Positions 44,100 through 54,869 of a stretch of 64,000 nt of DNA are shown here, one piece after another. The notes beneath the pieces were generated by a model. The model was not told the DNA's origin and searched no databases. It worked only from the letters and a program-made list of their open reading frames with translations. The position numbers and the translations under genes were made by a program. The stretch covers positions 189,501 to 253,500 of the forward strand of contig JAXRKP010000591.1 in NCBI GenBank assembly GCA_037039925.1, written 5' to 3'. The stretch is from Doris montereyensis. Lineage: Eukaryota; Mollusca; Gastropoda; Nudibranchia; Dorididae. How positions within the stretch are numbered: the first letter of the stretch is position 1; every line of letters begins with the position of its first letter.

Positions 44100-45545
44100 A
44101 CTTTCTTTCTTTATCAGCTCCCATTCTACCTTCTGGTGTATGGGTTTATATGCCTGAAATGATCTTTCTCCAGGCTGTCCTGTCCTGACCTTTTCTGCTT
44201 CCTTCCGTGAAAGTTAAATTTCTTTGCGTTAATGCCTCTTTTATATCTTCTGCCCACTTTCTCCGAGGGCTGCCTTTTGGTCTTTTACCTTGAGTTTTAG
44301 CACTGTATACTGATTTAGCTATTCTATTGTCATTCATTCTGTATACATGCAGAAACCGTCTCAATTGATTTGTTTCTTTCTTAGTTTTTATGCTTTCTGC
44401 TTTGGTTTGATCTTTTATTGTTGTGTTTCTGATTTTGTCTCTTTTAGTTTTCCGTACTACTCTTCTTAGATATTTCATTTTGGCTACTTGTACTCTACTG
44501 TATTCACTACTGTCTACGGTCCAAGTTTCACTGCCATAGAGGAGAGTAGGACAATAAATTGTGTTGTATACTGCCATTTTGGTTTTTGTTGACAATTCTT
44601 GTTTACCTGCAAATGCCTTTCCTAGATGGTTATATATTGCACTTGCCTTTTGGATTCTCTGGCTGATTTCTTCTCTTAGTTTTCCCTCTGAGTTAATCAT
44701 TACTCCTAGGTAATTGTAGCTTTGAACTTGTTCTAAATTCTCCCTGCCTAATTTAAAATTTTGCGTTCTAGCTTCCCTAGTTACTAGCATTGTTTTTCGT
44801 TTTCTTTGCATTTACTCTCATTCCTCTTTTATTTAATTCATTATTCATTATGTTGATATTTGACTGGAGGTCCCTTTCTGATTTTCCAAACAGAACTAAA
44901 TCATCAGCAAATGAAAGCATTGATATATTTACTGGTTTAAGCTTCCACAAACCTAAATTAAATTTCTTCATTTTTGAGGATGCCTTTGAGACTGAATCCA
45001 TAAATGTGATAGTGATAAACAAAAAGAGAACTTAGGATACAACCCTGTCTTACTCCGATATCTACATCAAATTCTTCAGATACATTTCCAGCTACTCTCA
45101 CTGCACATGTTGGTTTATTGTAAAAACTTTTAATGGCTTCTATTAAATTTTGCTTTCTTTTTTCTTTGTTTCTGTAATAGTCAAAATGTCTACTTTGAAT
45201 TTTTCCATTTCTTCAACTAATTCTAACTCCTTTCCATTAATTGCCCTAACATTCCATGTTCCAAAAATCACAGTCCGTGTTCTTTCCCAGAGTCGTCTTC
45301 GAAAGTTCAAGCCGGGTATATCATTGTATATATTACTTTGAATCAGGTTGTTTTGGATAAGTAGGGATTAGCCCACTGTACCCTAGGTAGATGGTGGGGC
45401 TGCCACCTTGAGGTCCCCTACCAGGCCTTGTTATTTTCTGTCAGGGTTATCTCCCTTAGCCTTTGGTTAGTCAAGACCGGCCTGCTAGGCAGCAGGTTGT
45501 TTTTTTTTCAGGGTTAACTCCCTTAGCCTTTGGTCAGTCAAGACC
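44100..45545 (-). pseudogene. RTE-like LINE in RBCK1 intron (copy 1), internally deleted
   Basis: The minus strand carries the reverse transcriptase from the FADD motif (LSFADDLVLFGKSERDLQS, about 44890) through GVMINSEGKLREEISQRIQK and the C-terminal TAWRKIISGI end. The 221-codon frame at 44146-44811 is the longest uninterrupted LINE frame in the window. Upstream it jumps at about 45150 from the reverse transcriptase palm to the end of the endonuclease region and the 5' UTR (45340-45545, two repeated units with CAGGGTTAACTCCCTTAGCC). The segment between is missing. Confidence 0.85.
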
Positions 45546-45559
45546 GTCCATCACGATCA

Positions 45560-46345
45560 TGTTGAGAGGTATTGTATAACTGGTTTTGTTCTTCCCTCTG
45601 TTACGAATATATTCTGAGATATTGCATAAATCCTTTTGTTCTACCCTCTTATGATCATGTTCCAAGATATTGCATAACCAATTTTGTTCTACCTCTCTTA
45701 CGATCATATTCCAAGATATTGCAAAACCAATTTTGTTCTACCTCTGTTATGATCATATTCCAAGATATTGCATAACCAATTTTGTTCTATCCCGTTATGA
45801 CCATATTCCAAGATATTGCATAACCAATTTTGTTCTATCGTCTGTTATGATCATATTCCAAGATATTGCATAACCAATTTTGTTCTATCGTCTGTTATGA
45901 TCATATTCCAAGATATTGCATAACCAATTTTGTTCTATCCTCTGTTATGATCATATTCCAAGATATTGCACAACCAATTTTGTTCTATCGTCTGTTATGA
46001 TCATATTCCAAGATATTGCGTAACCAATTTTGTTCTATCCTCTGTTATGATCATATTCCAAGATATTGCACAACCAATTTTGTTCTACCCTCTGTTATGA
46101 TCATATTCCAAGATATTGCGTAACCAATTTTGTTCTATCCTCTGTTATGATCATATTCCAAGATATTGCACAACCAATCCTTTTGTTCTACCCAATTTTG
46201 TTCTGTTATGATCATATTCCAAGATATTGCACAACCAATTTTGTTCTACCCTCTGTTATGATCATATTCCAAGATATTGCATAACCAATTTTGTTCTACC
46301 CTCTGTTATGATCATATTCCAAGATATTGCACAACTTATTTTGTT
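45560..46345. repeat. 50-bp minisatellite (copy 1)
   Basis: The unit is GATCATATTCCAAGATATTG, CATAACCAATTTTGTTCTAC, then CCTCTGTTAT. About 16 units; paired with 57650-58465 in copy 2. It begins at the 5' end of the LINE and may be an expansion from that junction. Confidence 0.93.
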
Positions 46346-46849
46346 CTATCCTCAGTTACAATCATTTCTTTGCAACTCTAAAGTCGATTATCTCGGTTAC
46401 CTGGACTTGGCGATACAACAGTTGGTCATTCAGGTGACCACATTTCCCCTGTCTGTGCTTCCATTTAAATCTCTCATTTCTGCCTTTTACTCCTTTCAAT
46501 TCTATCTTTTCACTTTGTCAATTGTCAATGTTGTTGTTGTTGCTAATGCTAAGCTTTCTTTGAATCCATCATACAGTTTTACCATCTCATTCACTCCCTC
46601 ATTAAATTCACCTTTGAAATGCCTTGCTACTTTCACTGTTGTTGTTGTTGCTACTTTGATATCTATTTGAATTCATCATACAATTTGTTCATGTAAAAAA
46701 AATATTGACCCCCCCCCCCCCAAACAAAAAACAACAACAAAAGATAAGAGAAATTCAAATTTGCATTTTCTTCCACGCATTATTGTAAGTTTCAAATTTT
46801 ATCTCTAACTTCAGTGGAGAGAGAAATGCTGTTAGCCGCAACAACTTAC

Positions 46850-47059
46850 GGGTTCTTCCTGTTCCTTTAAATTTAAATCTGTAAGTGGAAGGGTCTCAGA
46901 TGGAGGTAGTACGCATTGCAACACTGGATTGACACTAACGCTTTCAGAGTGCTCAATGACCGCCATTTTTATTGCAGAAGATGCATTCCTTGACAAGTTG
47001 GGCACAGAAGGAAAGGGCATGTCAGGCAGTGACCTGGTACTTGTGTCAAGCACAGGATT
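46850..47059 (-). CDS. RBCK1: RBCK1 exon (copy 1): linker between UBL and NZF
   Basis: A 70-codon exon (210 nt, phase 0 to phase 0) with NPVLDTSTRSLPDMPFPSVP, NLSRNASSAIKMAVIEHSES and a LNLKEQEEP ending. The acceptor is TGCTGTTTCAG|AATCC (starts 47059) and the donor GAACCC|GTAAGT (ends 46850), both strong. The sequence has low-complexity, probably disordered character, as expected for the poorly conserved region between UBL and NZF. I assign it to RBCK1 from its splice sites, phase and position between the other exons, not from sequence similarity. The duplicate at 58932-59142 is frameshifted. Confidence 0.75.
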
Positions 47060-47342
47060 CTGAAACAGCAAGAAAAAGCCAACATTTGCAGGACTGTCTT
47101 CCTCATGAAATGATAAAAGATATTGCAATAACTTCCTTCACACAGGGCTTCATTAGCCATTTCTCACCTGTCATTCATGAAAGAGAAAGAAAAGTAAAGT
47201 TCCTTAAAGACCTTATGGTCCATAGGGCCAGAGATTATCCTGGTTTCAATTATAGCGTGTAGCAGAACTGGTAACAATAAACACTTCCTGGAAAGAATGT
47301 TAATCTGTCACAGATTTTTTACTCCAAAGCTGTTGTTGGTAA

Positions 47343-47828
47343 CAAAGAAGAAGAAGAAGAAGAAGAAGAAGAAGAAGAAGAAGAAGAAGAAGAAGAAGAA
47401 GAAGAAGAAGAAGAAGAAGAAGAAGAAGAAGAAGAAGAAGAAGAAGAAGAAGAAGAAGAAGAAGAAGAAGAAGAAGAAGAAGAAGAAGAAGAAGAAGAAG
47501 AAGAAGAAGAAGAAGAAGAAGAAGAAGAAGAAGAAGAAGAAGAAGAAGAAGAAGAAAGAAGAAGAAGTAAGAAGGAGAAGAAGAAGAAGTAAGAAGGAGA
47601 AGAAGAAGAAGAAGAAGAAGAAGAAGAAGAAGAAGAAGAAGAAGAAGAAGAAGAAGAAGAAGAAGAAGAAGAAGAAGAAGAAGAAGAAGAAGAAGAAGAA
47701 GAAGAAGAAGAAGAAGAAGAAGAAGAAGAAGAAGAAGAAGAAGAAGAAGAAGAAGAAGAAGAAGAAGAAGAAGAAGAAGAAGAAGAAGAAGAAGAAAAAA
47801 AAAGAAGGAGAAGAAGAAAGAAGAAGAT
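47343..47828. repeat. (GAA)n expansion, about 480 bp
   Basis: An almost uninterrupted GAA/TTC tract with few interruptions (GTAAGAAGG near 47567 and 47590). It is directly joined to the 3' end of a minus-strand SINE A, so it is the SINE's tail repeat grown large. Copy 2 has only about 165 bp. Poly-lysine and poly-phenylalanine frames here are artefacts. Confidence 0.95.
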
Positions 47829-47864
47829 TTATAGAAGAAGAAGAAGCACTATACATAGAATTTC

Positions 47865-48065
47865 TCTAAGCGCTTTACAATGTCAATAATCCACAAATGA
47901 GTTAATTGATAAGTTGGTACCCATTGCCACCTAGGCCCAGTGGGTTAAATGCCTATTAAGTGTCTCTCCCAAGGAACACAATGTCGGACTAAGGATTGCC
48001 AGGATTCCAAACCAGGGCCCTATGATCCCAAGTCTGGTAACCTAGCCACTAGGCTACCCCGCCAT
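47865..48065 (-). mobile_element. SINE family A, full-length-looking copy
   Basis: The minus strand reads an A box (GTAGCCTAGTGGCTAGG), B box (GGTTTGGAATCC), TGTGTTCCTTGGGAGAGACA, then GGTGGCAATGGGTACC and a 3' end with TTGTAAAGCGCTTAGAG before the TTC tract. It contains the segment (GGTGCAAATGGGT-like) that was amplified at 30.9-33.9 kb. Confidence 0.85.
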
Positions 48066-48249
48066 TCATGAAAGAGTGTGTGTACATACAAAACATGGGG
48101 GGGGGGGGGGCTTTTACTTATGTGAAAGAGTCAATCAGGAAACATAAAGTAGCCGTCAAGCAGTGTGGCTGTTTTTCCATTCATACACAATTTTCTTGTT
48201 GAAATGCTTAAAGTTAAATCACAGTTCATATTCATGCGCCCTTGACAAC

Positions 48250-48600
48250 TTTAAATACAAAAAGATAACAGAAGAAATAGGACAGCGGAGATGGAGATGG
48301 ATAGGACACACCCTAAGAAAACACCAGAGCAGTACTACATGACATGCACCTCAGTGGGACCTACAAGGGCAGAAGATGAGGGCAGGCCACGAATAACCTG
48401 GAGAAGGCTAATGGAGGACGATGTGAAGAAAGTGAAGAGAGGATGTCTTTTATGGGATTTAACGAGAAATTCCCAAGATATGAGCAAGTACAAGTCTGTT
48501 GTTTGTGCCTATGCCCTGGTGATGCGGCCAATGCATGATGTCGAAAACATGTACCTCTTAGTTTCTTCAGCCCGCCACTTAGGTCACCTTGATCAAGGTC
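48250..48600 (+). mobile_element. LINE C-terminal fragment, plus strand (copy 1)
   Basis: Reads MDRTHPKKTPEQYYMTCTS, GRPRITWRRLMEDDVKKVKR and RNSQDMSKYKSVVCAYAL, the end of a non-LTR retrotransposon ORF2 of a different family (R-x-R-W-x-G-H-x-L-R, then G-R-P-x-x-T-W-R-R). A frame change follows the CTSVG segment compared with copy 2, where CTQWDLQGQ is seen, matching the family better. Confidence 0.75.
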
Positions 48601-48852
48601 AGTGACCAGTCAAAAGGCAGCGCAAGACGCACATGTCAGCAGCCATGGAACTATCAACTAATTGACCATATCATACTATTCTTTGTTCCATAAGTTATGG
48701 TCACATGACCATGTGTGTGGTCACCACATGTGAACTGAGTACATGTGTACATTCCTATTGGGATAAAAAAAAAAAATATGCCTCATACGTAAAACTGTAC
48801 ATCTCAAACTCTGACCGTTCTAAACTCAGGAGCCACTGCACCCACAAACTAA

Positions 48853-48941
48853 CTAACTCCCTGCCTCCCTCCCTGCCTCCCTCCCTCCCTCCTCCCTCTC
48901 TCCTCTCCCTCCTCCCTCCCCTCCCTCCCTCCCTCCCTTTC

Positions 48942-49036
<95 letters not shown>
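48853..49036. repeat. CT-rich simple repeat at the duplication junction
   Basis: CCCTCC and CTCTCT runs with sparse interruptions. The boundary between copy 1 and copy 2 of the large duplication lies in this tract. A similar tract marks the left edge of copy 1 (29709-29790). Confidence 0.93.
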
Positions 49037-49038
<2 letters not shown>

Positions 49039-49398
49039 CATTTGATTTTATTTACCCAGATCCACAACTAAGGTGATCTCAGAGTGTTGATAGGATTTTT
49101 TTGTTTTTATTCATGGGACTGCCCTGTAAATAGTCAACTGATTTTTAACGTGTAGAGAGTGTTGTGATATGCAAATGGGACCTCCTTTTATCAGCCATCT
49201 CCGATGGGACTAGGTGTTCATCCACCTATCTGAAGCAGGAGGAAGATTTCGCTCGAAAAAAAACTCGAGAAAATTGTTGAATGTTGGTGGGGCAGAACCC
49301 ACTATCTTTTGGTTGAGAGGCCAACGCCTTGCCTTTTGGACTACAGAGTCTCTCCTTTCTCTAGAAAACAGAATGAATATTGACAGGTAACAACTTAC

Positions 49399-49507
49399 AG
49401 CCTTGATTTCTCTGTCTTGAGTGTCGTCACAAGTGTAATGGTCGTCTTGATAGGGGCACTTCAGGGTGGCTTCTTTACTATGTTCGACAGCTGCAGTGAG
49501 GCACTCT
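49399..49507 (-). CDS. RBCK1: RBCK1 exon (copy 2): RING1 to IBR connector
   Basis: Same exon as 30127-30238, but with a strong donor (GCT|GTAAGT) and one codon fewer (CDDTQDREIKA, where copy 1 has CDDTLQDREIKA). The length of 109 nt keeps the frame. It also changes EHCEE to EHSKE. It is the better candidate for the functional version of this exon. Confidence 0.88.
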
Positions 49508-49689
49508 CTGGGTAAGACAAATTGGTTAACGTGTGATGAGAATACAACATTGCTATACAATGTCAGAAAAATGAAAGAAAAAGAAACAAACAAAAAAGGA
49601 AAAGAAATATGAAAGACAAACCAAACAAAACCATTGTTCTAGACACACATTTTGACATAAAGATAAGACTAAAGGTAAAGATGTATTTA

Positions 49690-49860
49690 TAGTCTGTCTT
49701 TCCACACAAGTGCAGGCTCACCAACTGTACATCCTTTATCCCCCAGCAGACCCTCTTATTCAAAGTACAGCAGCCTGTTAGGCAATTTACACTAACACTC
49801 TGACAAGGTCTTCCTCTACCTATAGCTGGGTATTTAGTCACACCATAGTCACAAATAGAT
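49690..49860 (-). mobile_element. SINE family B copy (copy 2)
   Basis: Partner of 30425-30565, nearly identical through AGTGCAGGCTCACCAACTGT and CACTCTGACAAGGTCTTCCT. Confidence 0.7.
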
Positions 49861-50139
49861 TGATCAGCTGAGCTCAACAAAAGAAAGCTATTATCCTATT
49901 CAAGTCCATTTTCAGGTAAAACCAATATCCTACCCAAATATTCATCGATCCACCCATCCATTCATCGCTTCTCCCACTCACCAACCTTCCTATCCAACAA
50001 AGTACAAGTTGGCTCATTCAAGGCCTGTACGGCCCCTAGAGCCGAAACTTTTCCAGGTTTCAACAGCGTGAAGCTTAAACACATGATAATAATCACCCCC
50101 TAGACTTGACACTAGTCTGACGCAGATTGTTACTCCTAA

Positions 50140-50580
50140 GCTAATGCTTGTAACCCATTTGCACCTGGGTTGAGTGGGGGAAATGTGCCTGCTTGTAATC
50201 CATTTGCACCTCGGTCTTAATGGGGGAAATGAGTGTGCTTGTAACCCATTTGCACCTGGGTCAAATGGGGAAATGCATATGCTTGTAACCCATTTGGACC
50301 TGGGTGGAATTGGGGAAATGTGTGTGCTTGTAACCCATTTGCACCCGGGTAGAATGAGGGAAATGTGTGTTGTGTCTTATTTGCACCTGGGTCGAATGGG
50401 GGAAATGAGTGTGCTTGTAACCCATTTGCATCTGGGTCGAATGGGGGAAATGCGTATGCTTGTAACCCATTTGCACTGGGTCGAATGGGAAAAGACGTAT
50501 GCTCGTAACCCTTATGCACGTGTTGAGTGGGGGAAATGCGTGTGCTTGTAACCCATATGCACCTGGGTTGAGTGGAGGAA
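50140..50580. repeat. SINE-derived 45-bp minisatellite (copy 2, short)
   Basis: About ten units of GCTTGTAACCCATTTGCACC type, against roughly sixty or more in copy 1. It ends in the SINE A body (50580-50660), which includes CCCAAGGAACACAACG and the head CTAACCACTCGGCCACATCC. Confidence 0.92.
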
Positions 50581-50779
50581 ATGCTGCTAAGTGTATTTCC
50601 CAAGGAACACAACGCTGGCCTACCTCATGTCAGGCAGCCTAACCACTCGGCCACATCCAACAAAATATGCATCTTTTTATAAGAATTATAAAGTTAGCGT
50701 AGAGCTTCAGAGAAACATGCTCTTTCTTTCCTGGTTAGTGTCAAGTTTGGCTGTCCAGTAAATGACAGCACTAATTTAC

Positions 50780-50937
50780 CTGCAAAACGTATGAAGGCAT
50801 TCTCGCAACACGATTCCTTCCTTTGGTTCTATGTGATCAAAACATTTCGGCAACAGAAAGTTTCCGTATTTTCAACAAGACCCATCTTGTCAGCTTGAAT
50901 CCAATGGTCAAAATTCATCTTAATGTCTAGCTTCTCG
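50780..50937 (-). pseudogene. RBCK1: RBCK1 exon (copy 2): RING1, frameshifted
   Basis: Begins in correct phase (SEKLDIKMNFDHWIQADK, phase 2 in), but at the first zinc-ligand pair the sequence reads TGTTGCCGAAATGTTTTGAT where copy 1 has TGTTGCCCGATATGTTTTGA. One base is missing, and the frame leads to a stop (CCRNVLIT). The RING cysteines after it are present only in the next frame. The length is 158 nt against an expected 159. Splice sites (CTATGTAG equivalent TTATGTAG, and GCAG|GTAAAT) are kept. Confidence 0.88.
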
Positions 50938-51099
50938 CTACATAAGAAAAACAAGAAAGTAGTAAGAGAAAATGAAAACAAAATAATCGATATAAAGACT
51001 TTCTTATCAATCTCATCTATCAACAACCTCATACATTACTTTTTCTTCTTTTGTGAGCATTCACCCTCCTGGCCTCAACGCAAAGATATTAGTAAGACC

Positions 51100-52790
51100 A
51101 TCCCATAACCAACTGTGTTAGAGTAGCCTGTCCTCCTTCCATATGTTGGTGTAGCCTGCCCTTAACCAACTGTGTTAGAGTAGCCTGTCCTCTTTCTCCA
51201 TATGTTGGTGTAGCCTGCCCTTAACTAACTGTGTTAGTGTTAGAGTAGCCTGTCCTTTCCATATAGCCTGCCCTTAACCAACTGTGTTAGTTAGATAGTC
51301 TGTCCTTTCCATATGTTGGTGTAGCCTGCCCTTAACTAACTGTGTTAGTGTTAGAGAAGTCTGTCCTCCTCTCCATATGTTGGTGTAGTCCTCTTCTCCA
51401 TATGTTGGTGTAGCCTGCCCTTTAACCAACTGTGTTAGTGTTAGAGTAGCCTGTCCTCCTTTCCATATGTTGGTGTAGCCTGCCCTTAACCAACTGTGTT
51501 AGTGTTAGAGAAGTCTGTCCTTTCCATAGAGTAACCAACTGTGTCAGTGTTAGAGTAGCCTGCCCTTCACCCATATGTTGGTCCTTGACCAACTGTGTTA
51601 GAGTAGCCTGCCCTTGACCAACTGTGTTAGTGTTAGCCTGCCTGACCAACTGTGTTAAGAGTAGCCTCCTTTCCATATGTTAGTGTAGCCTGCCCTTAAC
51701 CAACTGTGTAGAGTAGCCTGCCCTTGACCAACTGTGTTAGAGTAGCCTGTCCTTGACCAACTGTGTTGGAGTAGCCTGCCCTTTCCAACTGTGTTAGTGT
51801 TAGAAGCCCTTGACCAAGTGTTGAATAGCCCTTTCCATATGTTGGTGTGAAGTGTATCCTGTCCTTCCTCTCCATATGTTGGTGTAGCCTGCCCTTAACC
51901 AACTGTGTTAGTGTTAGAGTAGCCTGTCCTTTCCATATGTTGGTGTAGCCTGCCCTTTAACCAACTGTGTTAGTGTTAGAGTAGCCTGTCCTTTCCATAT
52001 GTTGGTGTAGCCTGCCCTTAACCAACTGTGTTAGTGTTAGAGTAACCTGTCCTCCTCTCCATATGTTGGTGTAGCCTGCCCTTAACCAACTGTCTTAGTG
52101 TTAGTCCCTTTCCATAGTAACTAACCAACTGTCTTAGTGTTAGAGTCCTCCTCTCCATATGTTGGTGTAGCCTGTCCTTAACCAACTGTGTTAGTGTTAG
52201 AGTAACCTGTCTCTTCTCCATATGTTGGTGTAGCCTGTCCTTAACCAACTGTGTTAGTGAGTAGCCTGTCCTTTCCCCATAATTGGTGTAGCCTGTCCTT
52301 AACCTATTATGTTGGTGTAGCCTTCTTTCGACCCAATATGTTGGTGTAGTCTGCCCTCAACCCAATATGTTGGCGTAGCCTGCCCTTAACCAACTTGCTA
52401 GAGTAGCCTGTCCCTTCCCCATAAGTTGGTGTAGCCTGTCCTTAACCTATTATGTTGGTGTAGCCTTCCCTAACCCAATATGTTGGTGTAGCCTTCCTCG
52501 ACCCAATATGTTGGCGTATGCTCCTTAACCAACTGTGCTAGAGTAGCCTGTCCTCTTCTCCATATGTTAGTGTACCTTAACCAACTGCACTAGAGTAGCC
52601 TGTCCTCCTTCTCCATATGTTAGTGTAGCCTGCCTTTAACCAACTGCACTAGAGTAGCCTGTCTTCTCCATATGTTAGTGTAGTGCCCTTAACCAACTGC
52701 GGTAGAGCAGCCTGTCCTCTTCTCCATATGTTAGTGTAGCCTGCCCATAACCAACTGTCAACTGGTAGATCATCCTCTTCTCCATATGTC
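51100..52790. repeat. 28-bp minisatellite (copy 2), compound and scrambled
   Basis: Units with AACTGTGTTAGTGTTAGAGT and CATATGTTGGTGTAGCCTGC predominate, the compound type that is minor in copy 1. Many units are broken. Sequence resembling units also appears outside the array near 53117-53260, inserted into other sequence. Confidence 0.9.
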
Positions 52791-52824
52791 CGGCCTGGCA
52801 GTTGAGCACATCTCACAGCCAGGT
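52788..52824 (-). pseudogene. RBCK1: RBCK1 NZF exon fragment 1 (copy 2)
   Basis: After the acceptor CCACTAG the minus strand reads (R)PGCEMCSTARPD and then runs into minisatellite (CATATGG). PGCEMCSTARPD fits the HOIL-1 NZF better than the copy-1 version. The exon's linker half is missing. Confidence 0.8.
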
Positions 52825-53416
52825 CTAGTGGGAAGGTTGAGAAACTTTGTAGCAGAGCCGACCTTCACAGAACAAAAAGGGGTACAAGACATAACCACAG
52901 TTTCTCACACCATTTACCAGCCATGTAGCCAAGTTAAACATATAAAGATTGGGAGCCAGGCCTGTATCCATTGATGAACAGGCTCATAAACTCTACATCA
53001 TTTATACCCTAACAGGCCATTCATTCAAAGTCCTTCAACCAACCTCAGGAACTGTACAGAAGCCTGTCAGCACTTCATACATGTACTAACACTCTCTGAC
53101 AAGATTTATTTCATATGTTAGTGTAGGCAACTGGCATTGAGCATCTCCATGTTAGTGTAGCCACCAATAACCAGTGGAAGAAAGTTGGTGTAGCCTGTCC
53201 TTAACCATTATGTTGGGCCAGCCATGGGTTTCCAGCCGCCCTTAACCAACTGGCTAGAGTAAGCCCAGGCCTACAGTCCAGTACCAAGATATACATGATA
53301 CACTTGAAAAATGTAATGCGGATTTCTGTGGGTGGGACTAGATTATTTTTTGAATTAACCAACTTTCAGTAGTCCATTGTAATGACAAACCATTGTCAAT
53401 GATAGTATCATTTACG

Positions 53417-53447
53417 ATTGGCAGTTGAGCACATCTCACAGCCAGGT
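53417..53447 (-). pseudogene. RBCK1: RBCK1 NZF exon fragment 2 (copy 2)
   Basis: A second copy of PGCEMCSTA after the same acceptor, again cut off after about ten codons. The two fragments and the SINE B copies after them form a local duplication of about 0.6 kb inside copy 2. Confidence 0.75.
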
Positions 53448-54364
53448 CTAGTGGGAAGGCTGAGAAATTGTGTCTTCACAGAACAAAAAACAAGACAATA
53501 ACCACAGTTTCTCACACCATTTACCATTACAAAAAGTTACGAGGAGCTGCTAAGATATCTTAAACGATAAAGATAACGATGGATTTATGGCCTGTATCTT
53601 GCATGAGAACAGGCTTATAAACTCTACATCATTTATACCCTAACAGGCCATTCATTCAAAGTCCTTCTCAACTTGCATACACACAGAATCAGGCACTTCA
53701 TACATGTACTAACACTCTGACAAGATTTATCTCTAATAGCTGGGTACTCATTCCCACCTGAGTCAAGTGAGGAAAGCAGAGTGAAGTACCTTCCTAAGAG
53801 TACTACAATGTGAAGAAAACCCCACCTGGGCCAGCCATGGGTTTTGAAGCAGATACCACGAGTAATGGCTCGGTAATGCCCAGGCCTACAGTCCAGTACC
53901 AAGATATACATGATACACTTAAAAATGCTTAATCCGGATTTCTGGGTGGGACGCAGAGATTATTTTCCTTGAATTAAGCCTTTTTCAGTAGTATGTTATA
54001 ATGAGAAAGGCATTGTCAATGATAGTGATGGTGGCAATAATTGTGTGTTGTGTCGGGTCTAGGGCTTGCCTACGTGGGAAACAATCATTTTATGCGTTTG
54101 TGCATGCTCCTTACTTGCCCACACAATGTTTATCTGAGGCAGGTAAGAAAAAGGGTAGTAGTTGAGAGCGAGAAGGAAGCAGGGGGTGTTACGGGTGGGA
54201 GTAGATTTGAGGGCATGGTGAAGAGATGCCAATTGACTTGGTCATCACTAACTAAAGAGGGGGAGAAAGAGAAATTGGGGCGATTGGATGATAATGGATT
54301 TTGCACTTTTTTTGCTCTACATAACTATGCTCTTAGTCTTAGTTGTTGTATCTCCTACTGAATC

Positions 54365-54735
54365 ATTCAGCTTTTGTTACAGCAATGATTTTGCCTTTGT
54401 TACAGCAATGATTTTGCCTTTGTTACAGCAATGATTTTGCCTTTGTTACAGCAATGATTTTGCCTTTGTTACAGCAATGATTTTGCCTTTGCTACAGCAA
54501 TGATTTTGCCTTTGCTATGGCAATGATTTTGCCTTTGTTACAGCAATGATTTTGCCTTTGTTACAGCAATGATTTTGCCTTTGCTACAGCAATGATTTTG
54601 CCTTTGTTACGGCAATGACTTTGCCTTTGTTATGGCAATGATTTTACTTTGTTACAGCAATGATTATGCCTTCGTTACAGCAATGATTTTGCCTTTGTTA
54701 CGGCAATGATTTTGCATTTTTACAGCAATGATTTT
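54365..54735. repeat. 23-bp minisatellite (copy 2)
   Basis: CAATGATTTTGCCTTTGTTA followed by CAG, about 16 units. Shorter and more uniform than the copy-1 array at 43330-43965. The strand context is the same. Confidence 0.92.
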
Positions 54736-54869
54736 TTAGTTTGAAGTGGAAACAGGTAATTACATCAGCTCCCTGACAGTAAATAATCTGTTGCACGTTG
54801 TTCCCCAGTTGATACTGGATCTATCTGCACTTTGTCAATGGAAACGTATACCTTTCCAAAGGAACTTTT

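Larger units (their letters stand above)
29709..48850. repeat. Large tandem duplication, copy 1
   Basis: From the CT-rich tract at 29.71 kb to CACCCACAAAC near 48.85 kb the sequence matches 48.86-60.57 kb in order. Shared parts are the RBCK1 connecting exon, SINE B, the SINE-derived minisatellite, SINE A, RING1, the 28-bp array, the NZF exon region, the 23-bp array, LINE, the 50-bp array, the linker exon, GAA tract, SINE A and the plus-strand LINE tail. Copy 1 is longer (about 19.1 kb) because its arrays are longer and it alone has the 33-bp array. It lacks about 1.5 kb of LINE that copy 2 keeps. Confidence 0.9.

Noticed and set aside
46405..46450. Candidate first-half NZF exon (TGGTCACCTGAATGACC on the minus strand, before CCAG|GTAACC; also at 58505-58550)
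   Set aside because: A W-x-C-x-x-C-T reading requires at least two corrections that would have to be present in both copies, and the spacing to the next cysteines is one residue too long. The sequence could not be supported.
47297..47869. 190-codon poly-lysine and 182-codon poly-phenylalanine frames
   Set aside because: Pure translation of the GAA/TTC tract at the tail of a SINE.
48705..49076. Arginine-glutamate repeat frame (RERERERE) as an RS-like protein
   Set aside because: Translation of the CT/GA simple repeat at the duplication junction.
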